Of a DNA stretch of 64,000 nt, positions 34,848-47,180 are shown one piece after another. This stretch comes from Dryococelus australis. Lineage: Eukaryota; Arthropoda; Insecta; Phasmatodea; Phasmatidae. The position numbers and the translations under genes are program-made. Under the pieces are notes generated by a model that was not told the origin of the DNA, ran no database searches, and saw only the letters and a program-made list of their open reading frames with translations. Positions within the stretch are counted from its first letter, which is position 1; each line of letters opens with the position of its first letter. The stretch is taken from positions 139,112,663-139,176,662 of the forward strand of contig CM057000.1 of assembly GCA_029891345.1 (NCBI GenBank), written 5' to 3'.

Positions 34848-35280
34848 ATTCCGTCGTTTCTTGTGCGCGACGATAGTCTGACTGGAACACCAGGCCTCGT
34901 CGGAGGGGATAAAACATCACAGAGACTCTCTCTCTACCGCCCCTGTTCCAATTCGATGTTGCTTCCCCCCCCCCCCCCCAGTCGTCGAGTTGCTTTAATT
35001 ATTTCTTCTCCCGACTGGCGGGCCGCTCGACAAGAGATGTAAAGAAACAGAGGAAGAGGGTGGAGGGAAGAGCAAAACAAAAAAGGTCGCATTATTAATA
35101 GCAGCGAGTGTAGCGATTCTGGATTTTGAATGAGGCATCCTTTCTTCCGACATTCTTCGGGTGATCGCTAGAGGTCTTCCTCGGGACTGTCCGGAGTATA
35201 ATCCGACCATTAAAAAAATAATGGTAGGGAGGAGGGGGGGGCCGACTCTCTTCTGTGAGTGTATTTATTCATCCGCCTGA
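34286..35280. other. GC-rich, CpG-containing patch with CA microsatellite
   Basis: Composition rises sharply and CpG is frequent (CCGCGGGG, GCCGGGCCGACG). It includes an A-run at 34565-34584, a CA microsatellite at 34794-34845 and C-runs near 34749 and 34969. The 196-codon plus frame 34286-34876 passes through the A-run as Lys and the CA run as Thr-His, so it is not credible as a protein. A promoter or first-exon region is possible but unproved. Confidence 0.4.
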
Positions 35281-36020
35281 ACTCCAGCCCATGTCGGAGA
35301 CTGAATAGTACACGATAAAGCTGTTAATGTGGACGAAGCTGTCATAAGGTTTCGTGATGCTTTCCCAGACTGGGTCGCTTCGGGAGTTCGGTTTTGGAAT
35401 CGCAGCAGGCTGTTCTAGGTCTCAGGACAGACGAATTGTTAATTATATTGTAGGGTTACGCTCATGACAACGCCTGTGTTACATACCATGGTGATCAGTA
35501 TATTGTATGACGTGAACACTTGCACAAGTGTCCGAAACACTAACTAACTTTTAACCATGAGTTTGATTAAAATATTTATTTGCGCTAAGCTTACCCTAGA
35601 GGTCGCGTTTCCGTGTCAACTATTCGTGTTTGAAACGACATTATCTAATAACATCTTATCTAACGTGGACAACCAGGTATCTTGATTATCATAATATTTG
35701 CGGTGTGGCGAAGCGTCTGTTATTACTGTGAACTGTTTGTGCACTCCACATTTCTGTAGTAATTTCGTATGTTGTAAACTTGGGCACAAATACGACAAAA
35801 CTGTCATTTCCATAAGGTTGTGATTTTTTGTGTGTTTGTGTATGTGCATTAAATAATAAGTTTTTAAATGCTGATACAGGATAAGAAAACAATGCTTAAA
35901 AAATAGAGTTATTAAAGTTTGAAAATAATTTGCTTGGGTGGACACTAACAGTTTTCTTATATTAGGCATACATTCAAAATAAATTCCAGGATCGTCAGAA
36001 TAGTCCATTTTACACTGTAA
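35281..36020. other. No recognised gene; unassigned minus-strand frame
   Basis: The minus frame 35616-36008 (130 codons) begins MDYSDDPGIYFECMPNIRKL. It resembles no family I know and its length is within chance expectation for this composition. Confidence 0.3.
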
Positions 36021-36729
36021 TAAACATTTCCCTTCATTTTATGGAAAAGTGCTGGTAAAAATTTATCCAGAGGTATCCGTAAACTCTCCGTAAAATTACG
36101 GACATATTTATTTTCAAAAACGGAATTTCTGAAAATTTCACGGAACCTCTCCGTTAATTTCCTAGTTAGTTTTCTGTACTTAAAGTTTAAATAATTTTTT
36201 ATATCTATTTTATTTTAATTCTAATTATGTGCAAGTTCTACTGTATATTAAAATATTAATAAAAAAAAGAGTTGATATTTTATACTTACGCAAGATTTTA
36301 ACTCGAGTCAGGATGTTTCAAGTTTGCGACCCTAACCAATTGCCTACAATGCTCACGCGGTGAATCTGGTACAACTTTTGAATTGTTATATTAGTCACAT
36401 AAGAAACTTCTTCAGTTTCTTCTAAAGTTAGTGTATTGTAAGTGTTTCTAAGTGTTACATACGCCTGTTGAAAGAACAGGTCTCAGTGACATGGATAACT
36501 TTAACTGCCGCAGAAACGATAATTTTCTGGTTACAGTGACAAAGAACGTTTCGCGTGGACTCGGCATTATTCGTGCCCGAAACCTGAAGTTATAGGAAAT
36601 ACGGAGATTTTCCGTATTTCGTATTTGCGCACTTAACTCAGTTTTTCGTCATTACGGATTGCGTTTCCGTATATTTGCTATGCATTTTCGTAAAAATTTC
36701 CGTAAATATACGGAGAAGTAAGGAATGTT
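36021..36729 (+). mobile_element. Dispersed ~700-bp element, copy 1 (uninterrupted)
   Basis: It aligns along its whole length with 61771-62609: TCTCCGTAAAATTACGGACA, AATAATTTTTTATATCTATT, AGAACAGGTCTCAGTGACAT, ACGGAGATTTTCCGTATT. Outer sequences AACATTTCCCTT and AAGGAATGTT are weak inverted repeats. It is rich in short CCGTAAA...TTTACGG palindromes and non-coding. This copy lacks the SINE-like insert of the other, so it serves as an empty site. Confidence 0.8.
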
Positions 36730-36886
36730 AGTTCTTGTCATAACAGTTTTATCGCGTCTGTTTTGAAATGTACGTATATTTTGAATAACATTTTCTGGCA
36801 GTAACCATACGACAAAAAAAAAAATGAAAGTTATGATTCACTGAACAGTTCGAAGGTTATATATAACGCTGTACACAGATTTTTGA

Positions 36887-36982
36887 ATAAGACCAAGCTG
36901 CAGGATATTTATTATAAGGCAAATATTGACTTGTATAAGACCAAGCTGCAGGAGATTTATTTTAAGGCAAATATTGACTTGT
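36887..36982. repeat. 48-bp tandem duplication
   Basis: ATAAGACCAAGCTGCAGGA begins at 36887 and 36935. The copies differ at only a few positions (GGATATTTATTATAAGG against GGAGATTTATTTTAAGG). Confidence 0.9.
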
Positions 36983-37139
36983 AATCAATGTTGCAGTTGG
37001 GTATTAAAACCTATGAATTTCGGAAATTGAATTTAAAAGTTGAAGAAAATTTGATACAAAATAACTTAACGAATAGTCAAATCACCAAGCATTAATGGTC
37101 GAGCTTTTTTTTAGCTACTATTAAACGGCAACATAACTA

Positions 37140-39105
37140 TTTAGCCTACTATCAGAATGAGAGAAAGGCTTATGAGATCACCTTCTTGTCCGTGTGTCTC
37201 TGTGTGTGTGTGTTCGGGTGTGTGTCCCTCTTTTTCAATATTTGAACGCTTCAACCAAATTTCGCCAAACTTTGTACACATAAAATACTTACTAAGGACA
37301 CCTGACTTTTATAGTTTTCGACAACATCGGAATATTACTTTCAAAATGGCGGCCATTTTATATTTTTGGTTGAGATCTCATAACTCGAGCCATTCAACTG
37401 CCTTTAAACCAAATTTTGTATGCACTAAATTTAGAGACAGATATTGTTGTTGGTCTGCCAATTTGTAAAATAGCACCTATTTAAAGATAAATATTTTATA
37501 TTATATCTCGAAAACTGTTCAACTAATTCTCACCCAATTTGGCAAGTAAATGGTAGGCCATGCGAACGTACGTAATAGAAAATAATTAGTTACTTATATT
37601 CAAAATTTCTGCTGTACAAGTGTTTTAAGTTTATTTAGTATATCTGCCATACCATTTAACCGATTTCGACCAAATTTTGTATACTGAAAATATCTATTAC
37701 AGGCATCATATATTCTAACAAATATACCATTTTTTTCTTTCATTTTGGAAGATAGTGCGATACGAATAAATACAGTTATTATGTCATAACTCGGTAGATA
37801 ATTAACCAATTCCTACCAAATTGGGTAAATCAGTAGTACTGATGCAGATTATGTCAAGTGATATGCTTTAAGCAAGTCAGGTACTAATTTTCTAAATGGT
37901 AGCCATATAGTCATTTTAGCTTAGAATGCTTTATCGTCAAAACTATGTAATCAATTCCAACATAACTTTGTATGCTGGCAGTACACATTTTAGCCATCAA
38001 CTATATCTGCATGGAGCATCGTTTGTCCGTCATTTGATAAGATAGCACCATGCGAATAAAATAATGATTTATGTCATAACACCGGATGTGATTGACCAAT
38101 TCCTGTCGAATTTGGTAAACGAGTAGTACTCAGGCAGATAATGCCAAGTGGTATGTTTAAAGCATTCCAGACACTTATTTTCATAATGGCGGCGGTGTAG
38201 CTATTTCAGCTTAGAATTATATATCGTCGAAACAATGTAATCAATTGCAACTAAACTTTGTATGCTGGCAGTAGATATTACAACAATCAACTTTATTTAC
38301 GTAAAACATTTTTTGTCCGCTGTTTTGCAAGATAGTGCCATGCGAATAAAGAAAGTTTTTATGTCATATTTCGGGAAACTATTGACATATTCCTTCCAAA
38401 TCTGGTAAACAAATAGTACTGCATCAGATGGTGTAACCTGGTATGTTTTATGTAGGTCCGGGGCGTATTAGGGAAATGGTGACTATAAAAAATATTTTAT
38501 TTCATTATTTCAGTATATTTTAAAAGCGAAACAAATTTCAACATAATTTTGTGCGCTGGTGGTACCTATTAGAACCACATGAAAATTATGGAGGTTTTAT
38601 GCCATGTCGCGAAGACCAGTCGACCAATTTCCACCAAATGTTACACTGGAACATTTCAGATAAATTGTACCAAATGGTGCACACCATAAATGCTACCGAT
38701 GGTCATTCAGACATTCATGAATTAAATGGGTCAGACAACGATGTTCGAAATGGCAGCTTCATCAATCATTTAGGTAAGTTGGACATATATATTAAACAAT
38801 TGTACCAAATTCAACCAACATTTGTATGTAGACAGTATACGTTAGAAGCATCGTATATAGAACCTCTTTTTCTGACAATTTTGTACGATAGCATAAAATT
38901 ATAAACTAAAGGTTTTTATGCCATATATATGGGACCAAACAACCGACTTCCATCAAATTATTCACACAAATAGCGCTACAGCAGGCCACGTAAACTTACA
39001 TGTTTTATGTGGCTCAGTCACTTATTTTAAAAATAAAGGCCTGTAAATATTTTAGGTCCGGAAATTTATCATTTGAAATATTAGACTGATAAATCCGAAG
39101 TTCAT
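37140..39105 (+). repeat. Composite tandem repeat array, ~285-bp units (array 3)
   Basis: Seven units, anchored by ATGG(C/T)NGCCAT-like words at about 37346, 37602, 37895, 38186, 38474, 38748 and 39030, spaced 256-293 bp. The left edge contains a TGTGTG-rich stretch (37185-37225), then TTCAACCAAATTTCGCCAAA. Conserved words are as in array 1 (TATCTCG, AACTTTGTATGCTGGCAGTA, AAGATAGTGCCATG). No consistent frame is open. Confidence 0.85.
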
Positions 39106-39107
39106 AT

Positions 39108-39190
39108 TCCGAATCCGACCTTCGTAGTGCAGCGGATTGCAAACTAGCTTATAGAAAGAGGTTTTCTGGGTTCGAGTCCCAGGTAAGGCA
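39108..39190 (+). repeat. tRNA-like module closing array 3
   Basis: A-box TAGTGCAGCGG (39125-39135) and B-box GGTTCGAGTCC (39169-39179) both fit the pol III consensus, separated by 33 bases. The T-stem pairs (CTGGG with CCCAG), but the presumed acceptor strands pair poorly and no CCA follows. I read it as a tRNA-derived promoter domain rather than a working tRNA gene. Confidence 0.7.
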
Positions 39191-39400
39191 TGCGTGTATT
39201 TTAAATTGTCTCGCTAGTGTTGAATCAGTTTATGGTTTCATTCCTGAAGTCACTGTTTTCACAGAGATGCCAAGTCCCTCCTAAAAACTCAGCTTTTAAG
39301 TAATGATTTAAAAATTATTTGCACCCATGTTGGGGAAAGTAGGCTCAATAGATATATCAGTAATTTCTTGTTAAATCTCACATTTAGCCATCGTAAACTT
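39191..39400 (+). repeat. Tail of array 3 composite element
   Basis: TTATTTGCACCCATGTTGGG and ATCAGTAATTTCTTGTTAAA align with the array 1 tail at 21550-21600. Between the module and these words the two tails are only loosely similar. Confidence 0.6.
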
Positions 39401-40255
39401 TGGAGTTGATTTACATGTGTGTCGGAAATGGACATACGGACTGTAGTAATATCAAAAAATAATTTGTTTTAGAAGAAATAAATAAATTCATTAAGTATAT
39501 ACTGTCGATGATTCATGTTTGGGTTCCATAAAAAATTTAATATTTAGAGAATTAACAGATTTAAATTAAAACAAAGTATCTATAAACATCCAGAATATTG
39601 ATTTAAACAATGAAACTATAAATTTATTTTGTCTTCTATGTTTATTTCATGTTAAATTATTGGGCACTTGATTACAAATTTACCCATAAATCGGTTTACA
39701 CAACAGGTGCTATTGAAAATTGAGTTTTTATAGATGGATATTGATGTAATGAGGACTTAGGAAGGGCGTACTTGGATTATAGTATTTGCCTAATGTGCTT
39801 TCATCCACTTAAGGAGAGGGGGAGGGGGAAACGTAATTTTGATGTGCTAAACGATGAGGTTAGCGAAACTCTTACAACTCAAGATTTGTGTGCATTTAGT
39901 CAATCGTTACTCAATGTAGAATAAAATCAAACGTAACTTCCGTTAGTGACGACCAGTTTAAGCACTCCTGTGTTAATAACTCGCGAAGACCTCAAAACTG
40001 TTATGATGGCAATTCAGTCAGTTTCCTTCACAATACATATTTGCAGTTTGGGAGAAGCATTTTTTTTTTTTTTTTTTTAAAGAAAAATGCTCTCGTAACT
40101 GCGAACAATTTACTTGTTAGAATTGCTAGGTGTACACGATCACGCGTTACGCAACTGCGCTGAGAGTTCTGTAGTTGTGTGTTGTTTCCGTTACAGACGT
40201 TTAGAAACGTCGTGCTTGTCTCTAAACGAGGTCGGTCGAAAAAGAACACCGTAGA
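39401..40255. other. No recognised feature
   Basis: AT-rich sequence with a T-run at 40061-40078. No gene or repeat assigned. Confidence 0.5.
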
Positions 40256-40305
40256 AGGCTGTTTCACGGCAAAGTGAGCACTTTTGAAGTTCACCTTCGC
40301 TAACG
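40256..40305. mobile_element. Solitary TGTTCACGG MITE end
   Basis: AAGGCTGTTTCACGGCAAAG with TGAGCACTTTTGAAGTTCAC matches a terminal repeat, but no second end or interior follows within 500 bp. A broken copy. Confidence 0.65.
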
Positions 40306-41369
40306 ATTGCTAGCCATAACGACATGCATGCTACAGTACACACTCGCACGGGGCTTCCCGTTTACGTTGGAAGTAATTTAAAGGAACTATTTCTAAGACC
40401 TGAAGTTGTAGTGCTAGTAAATTTATTTCAACTGGCGTCGTTATTTCTTGTTTTATACAGTGCCAGAAAAGAAATAAAGACCGCCCAACAAAATCTACAT
40501 TTTTCATCATTAAACTTATTATTAACTGATGAAGCAGGAGTGCCAACCTGCAGCCTAATAATATGGGTAAATTCCAAAGGACAGGCGTTGGCAACCTATC
40601 GGGAAGTTAGTAGATTTTAAATTCCACTAAAAAGAAAACTATAATTTAAAAAATGTATTACTTTTGAACCGTTTCGATTACTCTACTCCGCTTACATCAA
40701 AATCTTCAATTCTTAAGGTAGATTGAGGCAGAATGCACAGAAAGGTGGAATGGAGGTAATTATACTTATGGCCGGCAGCACATTAGCTGATATGTAGGGG
40801 TGATCCTCAACTTTTTTCTGACACTGTACACTTAAGAGCATACATTCGCATTTTTTTTGGCACACCTACTTTCCTAAATATTTCACGGTTTCGCTGACAT
40901 GGCACGTTAATACAGTGCGACGGCCTACGGCAATATTAATTTTACATATGGCGGAAGGATACCAAAGGAGAAAGAAAGTATATCCTAAGCAAATGTTTTA
41001 AATGTACTCAGTGTAGGTAGTTTTAATCGAGTCTTTTCGCCTTGACGAATGAAATTTGGCCACAAATGCAAAACAATGTAGTTCTTAGATATTTACAGCG
41101 TAAAATGTAAACAAATATCAAAATTTCCATTTTGAATGTACCAATTCGGTATTTGTTGGAAAAACATAACGATTGAATCACTCTATATATAATAAAGTTT
41201 GTTTTAGCTAATACCTATCTTAAACATACATATTTTTATTCATACTTGTGGCCATTCTGAATTTTAATTCTGTGTGTCTGTCATTCGTCTGGAAAGCTGT
41301 TTTGACAGAATTTTCCGCTAAATGCTTTGCCACTACAGTGCTCTGCAAAATACTTAAGTGAAATACATG
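40306..41369. other. No recognised feature
   Basis: Two mutually antisense frames (40324-40620 plus, 40331-40594 minus) have no known motif. Confidence 0.45.
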
Positions 41370-41442
<73 letters not shown>

Positions 41443-41446
41443 TACA
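41370..41446. repeat. TA/CA microsatellite
   Basis: About 30 TA dinucleotides followed by a short ACACACACAC run. Confidence 0.95.
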
Positions 41447-41878
41447 AATGCGAGGTTGGGCTAAATGATTTTCCTTTCACGTGTCGTGATCCCATAGTCA
41501 TAATTTGAAATGTCTCATTATACTATGAACAGCAATTTTTTTTTATAGTTCACAAACAAGGAGCGAAAAATTCGCGAAAAGTTTTAGGACATACAGTATT
41601 GGAATTCAAACACATGGACATCCAAGCCACGCTTGCTATTGCATCAAAATTTATGAGATACGTACTCTAGGATTCTTTGTCAGTACCAAAACTTCGCTGA
41701 GAAAAGCACAAATCAGTGCTACAGCCCATTCACGACAAAAGGAGAACTTATAAAGTCTTCCGTAATTTACATTTTCATTCGCTTTGTACCTTTTCGCCAC
41801 GTGTGAAAATAAATATTACCATGTGCTTTATTTTTTGAGCACAGTGTTTAGATTTCATTACTTGGAAAATTATAATTA

Positions 41879-42288
41879 AAGTCTGTTCACGATAAAGTGA
41901 ACACTTTTGAAATCAACCTTAGAAAAAAAGTCATTGCCCCTACCTGCATGTATTTTAAAGGGCGCACTGATTAACATGGACCCAGTAAAGTTGGTAACGA
42001 TGGGTGGGAAGTAGTTCCGTATCTTAACGTAGACAACCTTGTACGATAACTTAAATAATTTCTTTCGCTTTCTGTGTTTTTTAATGCATCGAAGTGTAAA
42101 AATGAGCAGATTTGTTGAATATTTACTTTTGTAATAATTTCACAGTTTCACTTGACCGACGCATGAATAAAGTGACGAGGCCCATGACAATGTTAATCTT
42201 ACATAAGTTGGAAGAGCACACAACGTGCATACAAGTAGATCTCAAGCAAGACTTTCAGAATTGCTCATTTTGCCGTGAATAGCCTATA
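41879..42288 (-). mobile_element. TGTTCACGG MITE, long form (copy A5)
   Basis: Left GTCTGTTCACGATAAAGTGA, right TTGCCGTGAATAGCCTATAA. Interior landmarks AAAGTTGGTAACGATGGGTG and GAAGAGCACACAACGTGCAT are well preserved. A good reference copy for the family. Confidence 0.9.
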
Positions 42289-42439
42289 ACTGTATTTATC
42301 GAATACGATAAAAATATTATAAATAACTGTAATTGTATGTATTTGTAATATCGGTTCAGGTTCACAGACAAAGGCTGTTTACTTTTATGCAACACAGTGT
42401 CTCTACGTTCTATTCACCTGGGGCACCCAGAATGTGTAA

Positions 42440-43250
42440 CATTGTTTCTCTTGTAGTAAACACTAGTCGCCGGAATGTTTCAGAGTGAGCTGGATTTTCT
42501 CTCGGGTGGAACTATTCACTCACCGAGGCAGCACCTGGCTCTTTTGTTTCACGTACGAAACTTTGGGAACCCGGCCCCTGAAGGTCAACGAACTCGCGAG
42601 AATTCTCGTGTCAACGGGCGTACGCTCTAAAAAAAAAAAACTAAGCTCGGGTAAGCGGACGGCTTCCAGCAGGAGTTTGATACCGTGGGGGGTGGCGGGG
42701 AGGCTCACCCGAAAGAAGACCGTGTGATGAGGCTCCTTCGAACACAAAACCCTATATAACTCTTCCTCTTGTCTCCCCATAAACCCTGCTACCCCAATCC
42801 ACCAACCCCTTCCTTCAACCCCCCCCCCTTTTTTTTTCACCGCTCCTTCGTTGGTGACCCGCTTCTTGTAGTGCGCGCTATCTCCCCTCATTTGCATGGC
42901 TGATTGCAGACAGCTGGCGGACTCGGATACCAACCCCCTCTCCGACCCTCCCATAACCAACGAGCCGGCCATTCCACCCCCCCCCCTACTCGGTACCCCC
43001 TCCCGCAACCGGTGCTGGAAATAATCACTTTACATAGATATCAGCCCAGATATACCACCGCGACTAGTGACCAAGTATTCTCGGGTTCTTGCAGGGGATG
43101 GTACGACCACCCTTAGCGACGTATCCGTCAGCAGAGAAGCACAGGCGCTTCTTCTGCACTCAAATAATTCAGTAAATTTCCCAAATCTCTGTGTTTACTT
43201 TCACACCTCTCATGTTCAACAACGATATATTGTTCAACCAGTTAATATTT
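42440..43250. other. GC-rich, C-tract-bearing patch
   Basis: From about 42480 to 43140 the sequence is rich in C and G with C-runs at 42820 and 42978 and T/A runs between. The minus frame 42520-43008 (162 codons) crosses these runs and is Gly/Arg-rich, so I do not treat it as a protein. Nature unknown. Confidence 0.35.
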
Positions 43251-43314
43251 GAACCATTTTCTAACAACAGTTTTACAAGAGCCACTACATTTGTCATTAT
43301 TTGAGCAAAAATTA

Positions 43315-44009
43315 CACTGTAAAAAAATCTTCTGGTGAACTTTCTAAACAGCGATGGAATTTTTTTAACCTATACACAGTATGATGATAATACCACACAT
43401 CAAGCTGCAGATTTAGGAATGTTTAACACAGCTACTATACAAAGTTGGGAACTTCTCTATGCATTTGATTGTTTCTTGAGCAAATGTAGGAACGCTGCAA
43501 TGAATGTATATCGGAAAACATTATCATTCCTGCTTTCTCACTAAGCATGTACACTGGTATGGTACATTTCTGAATAATTTCTTAGAGTGTAATTACATCA
43601 ATCTGACAAAATACCTACCGTATATCGTTTCACCCTCCAAAATCACACACAAATTCATTCCAAAGTTTTATACTCTAAGACCACGACAGCTGATTATTCG
43701 TGCTAACCTGAAACACTTCATTTTTGCAGCTAACAACAACTATTGGGAATTTATTTCAATTGCTCATGAGCACAAAAATTCAAAATATATTATTTATATT
43801 CAAACGCGCCCTCTTTTTTTGAAAACAGCGCGGGAGACGGAAAGATTTTTAAAAATCCTACTCTGTCAGTTAAATATTCAGTCAAATTAAATGTCTTGTA
43901 AGAAATAATTTTAATATGATCAAATAATGACGGTACTTTAACTTTTTTTGCAGCTAACAGTTTACCTTTAAATAATGATAGCAACTTCTAAAAATATCCA
44001 TCAACAGTG
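43315..44009 (+). mobile_element. CACTG-ended element, second type, about 695 bp
   Basis: It starts TA/CACTGTAAAAA and ends CAACAGTG/TA, so short CACTG ends and TA flanks agree with the other CACTG elements. The first ~350 bp align with 56404-56670 (CAGCGATGGAATTTTTTTAA, AATAATTTCTTAGAGTG). The interior is different from 2982-3740. Overlapping frames 43335-43890 carry no known domain. End assignment on the right is moderate. Confidence 0.5.
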
Positions 44010-44910
44010 TAAACAGCTGTCAGTATTTGGTACATTATGCTTAACATCAGTCATTATAAATTTTAAGTGCTTGTAAAACCTGTTTATAATAAGTAAAGCA
44101 TAGAAATCCAAAAAAAAAAAAGTATAATCTCAATAAAATGTATTTTATAATAGTGACGAAATTTATTTTGCATGCATACTTCATTTATATTAACGCGTTC
44201 AACAATACATGTTCTTATTACTGTGACCGTTTACAATCATATTTCTGATAATAAAACTGTCAAACGTAAAAAAAAAAAAATGATCTACACAATTGTATTG
44301 CCTAGTAACGAAATTATAGATATAAAAATGATTTTAAATTAAATATTCTTTTAGTCGTATTTGCTGACCTCTATAGGGTAGAAAGAAGTAATGCTTTCGT
44401 CCAAGAAAATAATTACAATGTTAGAAACGTCTTACATGTGCAGTATACGGGTAGTATAATAACTTGCGATTTTTTTTTGTTACTCAGCGGTGTGGTTATT
44501 TTGGCATAGCATTTCAAGGTCGCAGCCAAATTACCTTGGGTGGCATTTTGCACGATTGCAGATAAACTCGACTGTTCTGTGCCTAGCCCACTGAAGAGAT
44601 GGGATATTTGATGCGGTTATCAATGTCTCCTTTAGAGCCTCAGTGATTCGTAGTTTAGAACACTCTAAAAGCTTTGATGTGTATGTGCCACTTCAATATC
44701 CACCTACAAAAATTCACAAATGTTTTATATATGTTCTTTTAATCGTTTCGTCTCACATGCCTTGAAATGATAGGGAAAAATTCCTATCACGTTAACCTAT
44801 TTTACAGTGTAATGACTAACCTAAACTAGCTAGAAGGTCACACTGAAATTTATTTCTTCATCTATGAATTGAACTCACGCTTTCGGTTTGCTAAAGGAGT
44901 TCTTTAAATT
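44010..44910. other. No recognised feature
   Basis: AT-rich with poly-A runs near 44110 and 44270. Confidence 0.5.
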
Positions 44911-45149
44911 ATAGGCTGTTTACGGTAAAGTGAGCACTTTTGAGGCCCTAGTTACTTTTTTTCTTTCAGCCATATTTTACCCTTTAACCATTTTAAAAAA
45001 TAAATATTGCTATGTAAGTAATAAACACAGTGTCTATATTCCACCATATTAGGAAGTTAACGTCTAAGGCTAAATTAAAATATATTTATTGACAATTATT
45101 CGAAAAGAGACGGCTTTCAAAAGTGCTCACTTTACCGTGAACAACCTAT
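44911..45149 (+). mobile_element. TGTTCACGG MITE, short form (copy B4)
   Basis: Left TAGGCTGTTTACGGTAAAGT, right ACTTTACCGTGAACAACCTA, flanked by TA on both sides. The interior reads AGTAATAAACACAGTGTCTA and GGAAGTTAACGTCTAAGGC. The clearest short copy with a visible TA duplication. Confidence 0.9.
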
Positions 45150-45199
45150 AAAGCCATAAATGTATATGCAAGAATTTTCACATTTATATACAGTACCAC

Positions 45200-45610
45200 G
45201 GTTTGATGCTACTTGCTCCCTGTGATATACAGGATGGTCCGTAGGGTACGAGTTACTATCTCACTGGAGTAGACTACGGGTGCCTTGTGTGTCGAGGATT
45301 GAAACCTCGAGTAATGATTCGTCTCCTCTTTCTCTAAGGTCGTAAAGGCGATGCGTCGTTGAGTGGTGGAAGGGGGGGGGGGTAATTATGGGGGCTGATT
45401 ATACTCTGTCTTACCAAGGTGGTTGTTGTCCTCTGCGGCAGTGGAGGGGTAGGGGGTGTTACTGTCCCTTCTAGTGGAGAGGTGGGTCTGCAACTGATGG
45501 CGGTTGCGATGTAGGTGGCATTTCAAGGCGGTCACCCCTCCTTCTGTTCCAGTCCCCGCTCACCGATCAAGGGGAGGGTGGAGGGGTGACAAACAACAAA
45601 GTGATATACT
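45200..45610. other. G-rich patch
   Basis: Repeated G-runs (45369-45381, 45445-45460, 45570-45590) in one strand; several clusters could form G-quadruplexes. No reading frame or repeat is recognised. Similar composition recurs at 60900-61330. Confidence 0.45.
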
Positions 45611-47180
45611 AAACGGTGTTTACAAAGAGGTACGCTAGTAATTAAACATCCCAGTAACCGTGGCTGTTGTGCCAACGAACTCTTACTGATGACGTGCATG
45701 CTAAGTACTTATTATTTCAAGTATTTCCTTTAAATACGCACTGACTATTGTTTCCAGGTTGATACAAAATTAATTTTAGATACTTCACTAATGTTCAGAA
45801 TATATTTTTATTTATTTATTTTGTTTACAATCAAAAAACATTTTTTTGGAAATACTACAGAAATATTTCCCATTCAAAAATCTTGGTACGCAATGAATAT
45901 TAAGATATAAAATAGGTATTGGGATAGTGTCAGGGTTTATTTAAGGAACTAAAATAATGATATATTATGTATACTCAATATATTTTTATTTTGCAGCCAC
46001 ACACGTTAGACTAAATTGTTGCGCCCATTCAGATATTGGATTTTTTTGCATTAACATTAGACGAAACGTTCTACAAGCATGCCGTTTAGTAGGTAAAGAT
46101 GGTGCCTCCTTTTTTCATGCTGAACATTTTCTCCAAACATGTATCTGTAGTGATTCAGTCCGGTATGGGACGTTGTTGTACATTTTCTGGACTTCTTAAG
46201 GTAGTTTATAGGATTCAGAAAGACACAGTCCAAATGCAACGTATGACGACATTTTACTTCGTGTGCTCAGCTCTTAAACTGTACCAATCTTGAGGTGTTC
46301 AATCGTTGAGGACCCACGATCTCTTTAAGTTTGTTCCTGAGTTACACTACTTTTTCTGTTAGGAACTCCTCTCAAAAAACTGATATGTTCAATGATTGTA
46401 ATATCGTAGCGTTTTCTGAACTGTTAGCTGGTTGTCTTCAAATTTCAATCAGGGGATAAAGCTATTGGCACTCAGCAGCTTAGCTCAATGTGGCAAATAC
46501 GTTTTAAATTGTTTCTGTGCTCTCGTAAGCTTATAGGTAATAAAAACCCCATATCCTTTCGCGTATTGGCACATTTTTTCCACAGAACGATAGTCAGCCT
46601 TTAATTTGCAGATAAGAAACAACTCGTACAACTACAAACAACCAGCGACTCACCAGGAAGTTTGCTACTTTTGCTTTTTATAAAATCACAAAGACACCAT
46701 TGTAAAGAGCGATTGTTATTTCAAATTACCGATACAGATTTTTAAATATTGATAAGTACATAAATTATAATTCACCAGGTATGAAAGTACTTAACGACAA
46801 ATAAATGTATTAAAATTGTCTGCGAAATTCCTGGTATTTTAGTCAGCTTTAAATCTCCACGTTCTTTGGTAATATACCAGCAGACAAGTAGCATAGAAGT
46901 CGGAAGTCTTTATCCACCACGGTAGACACACCAGTTTTGTTCATGTCACTTTTTCTACTTACCACCAACCCAGTAATCTAAACTACGGTCAACACGCCAA
47001 CTACCCTCTGCTGAACTTATCATTGGTTGCATGTTAGCCAACAGAAAAGCGTTTTAATGAAGGCCAGTTAAAGCTCCTTTACACACGCAGGTGAATTCAC
47101 AAGTATTCGTGAAAGTTAACAAACGTTAAAGAGATACTTTTTAAAAATGTTACTATTTTCATGGTTACTACTAATATTGT
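45611..47180. other. No recognised feature
   Basis: AT-rich. The short frames at 45957-46293 have no recognisable product. Confidence 0.5.

Noticed and set aside
34286..34876. 196-codon plus-strand open frame
   Set aside because: It runs through an A homopolymer as poly-Lys and a CA microsatellite as Thr-His repeats, and it is matched by equally open frames on the other strand. GC-rich composition explains its length.
35616..36008. 130-codon minus-strand frame as a confident gene
   Set aside because: No known family resemblance, no supporting splice or promoter signals, and a length within chance expectation.
39108..39190. Functional tRNA gene
   Set aside because: The boxes and T-stem are good, but the acceptor stem pairs poorly, and the same module ends two other repeat arrays.
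42520..43008. 162-codon minus-strand frame
   Set aside because: It crosses C- and T-homopolymers and is Gly/Arg/Val-rich without any motif; it probably reflects base composition.
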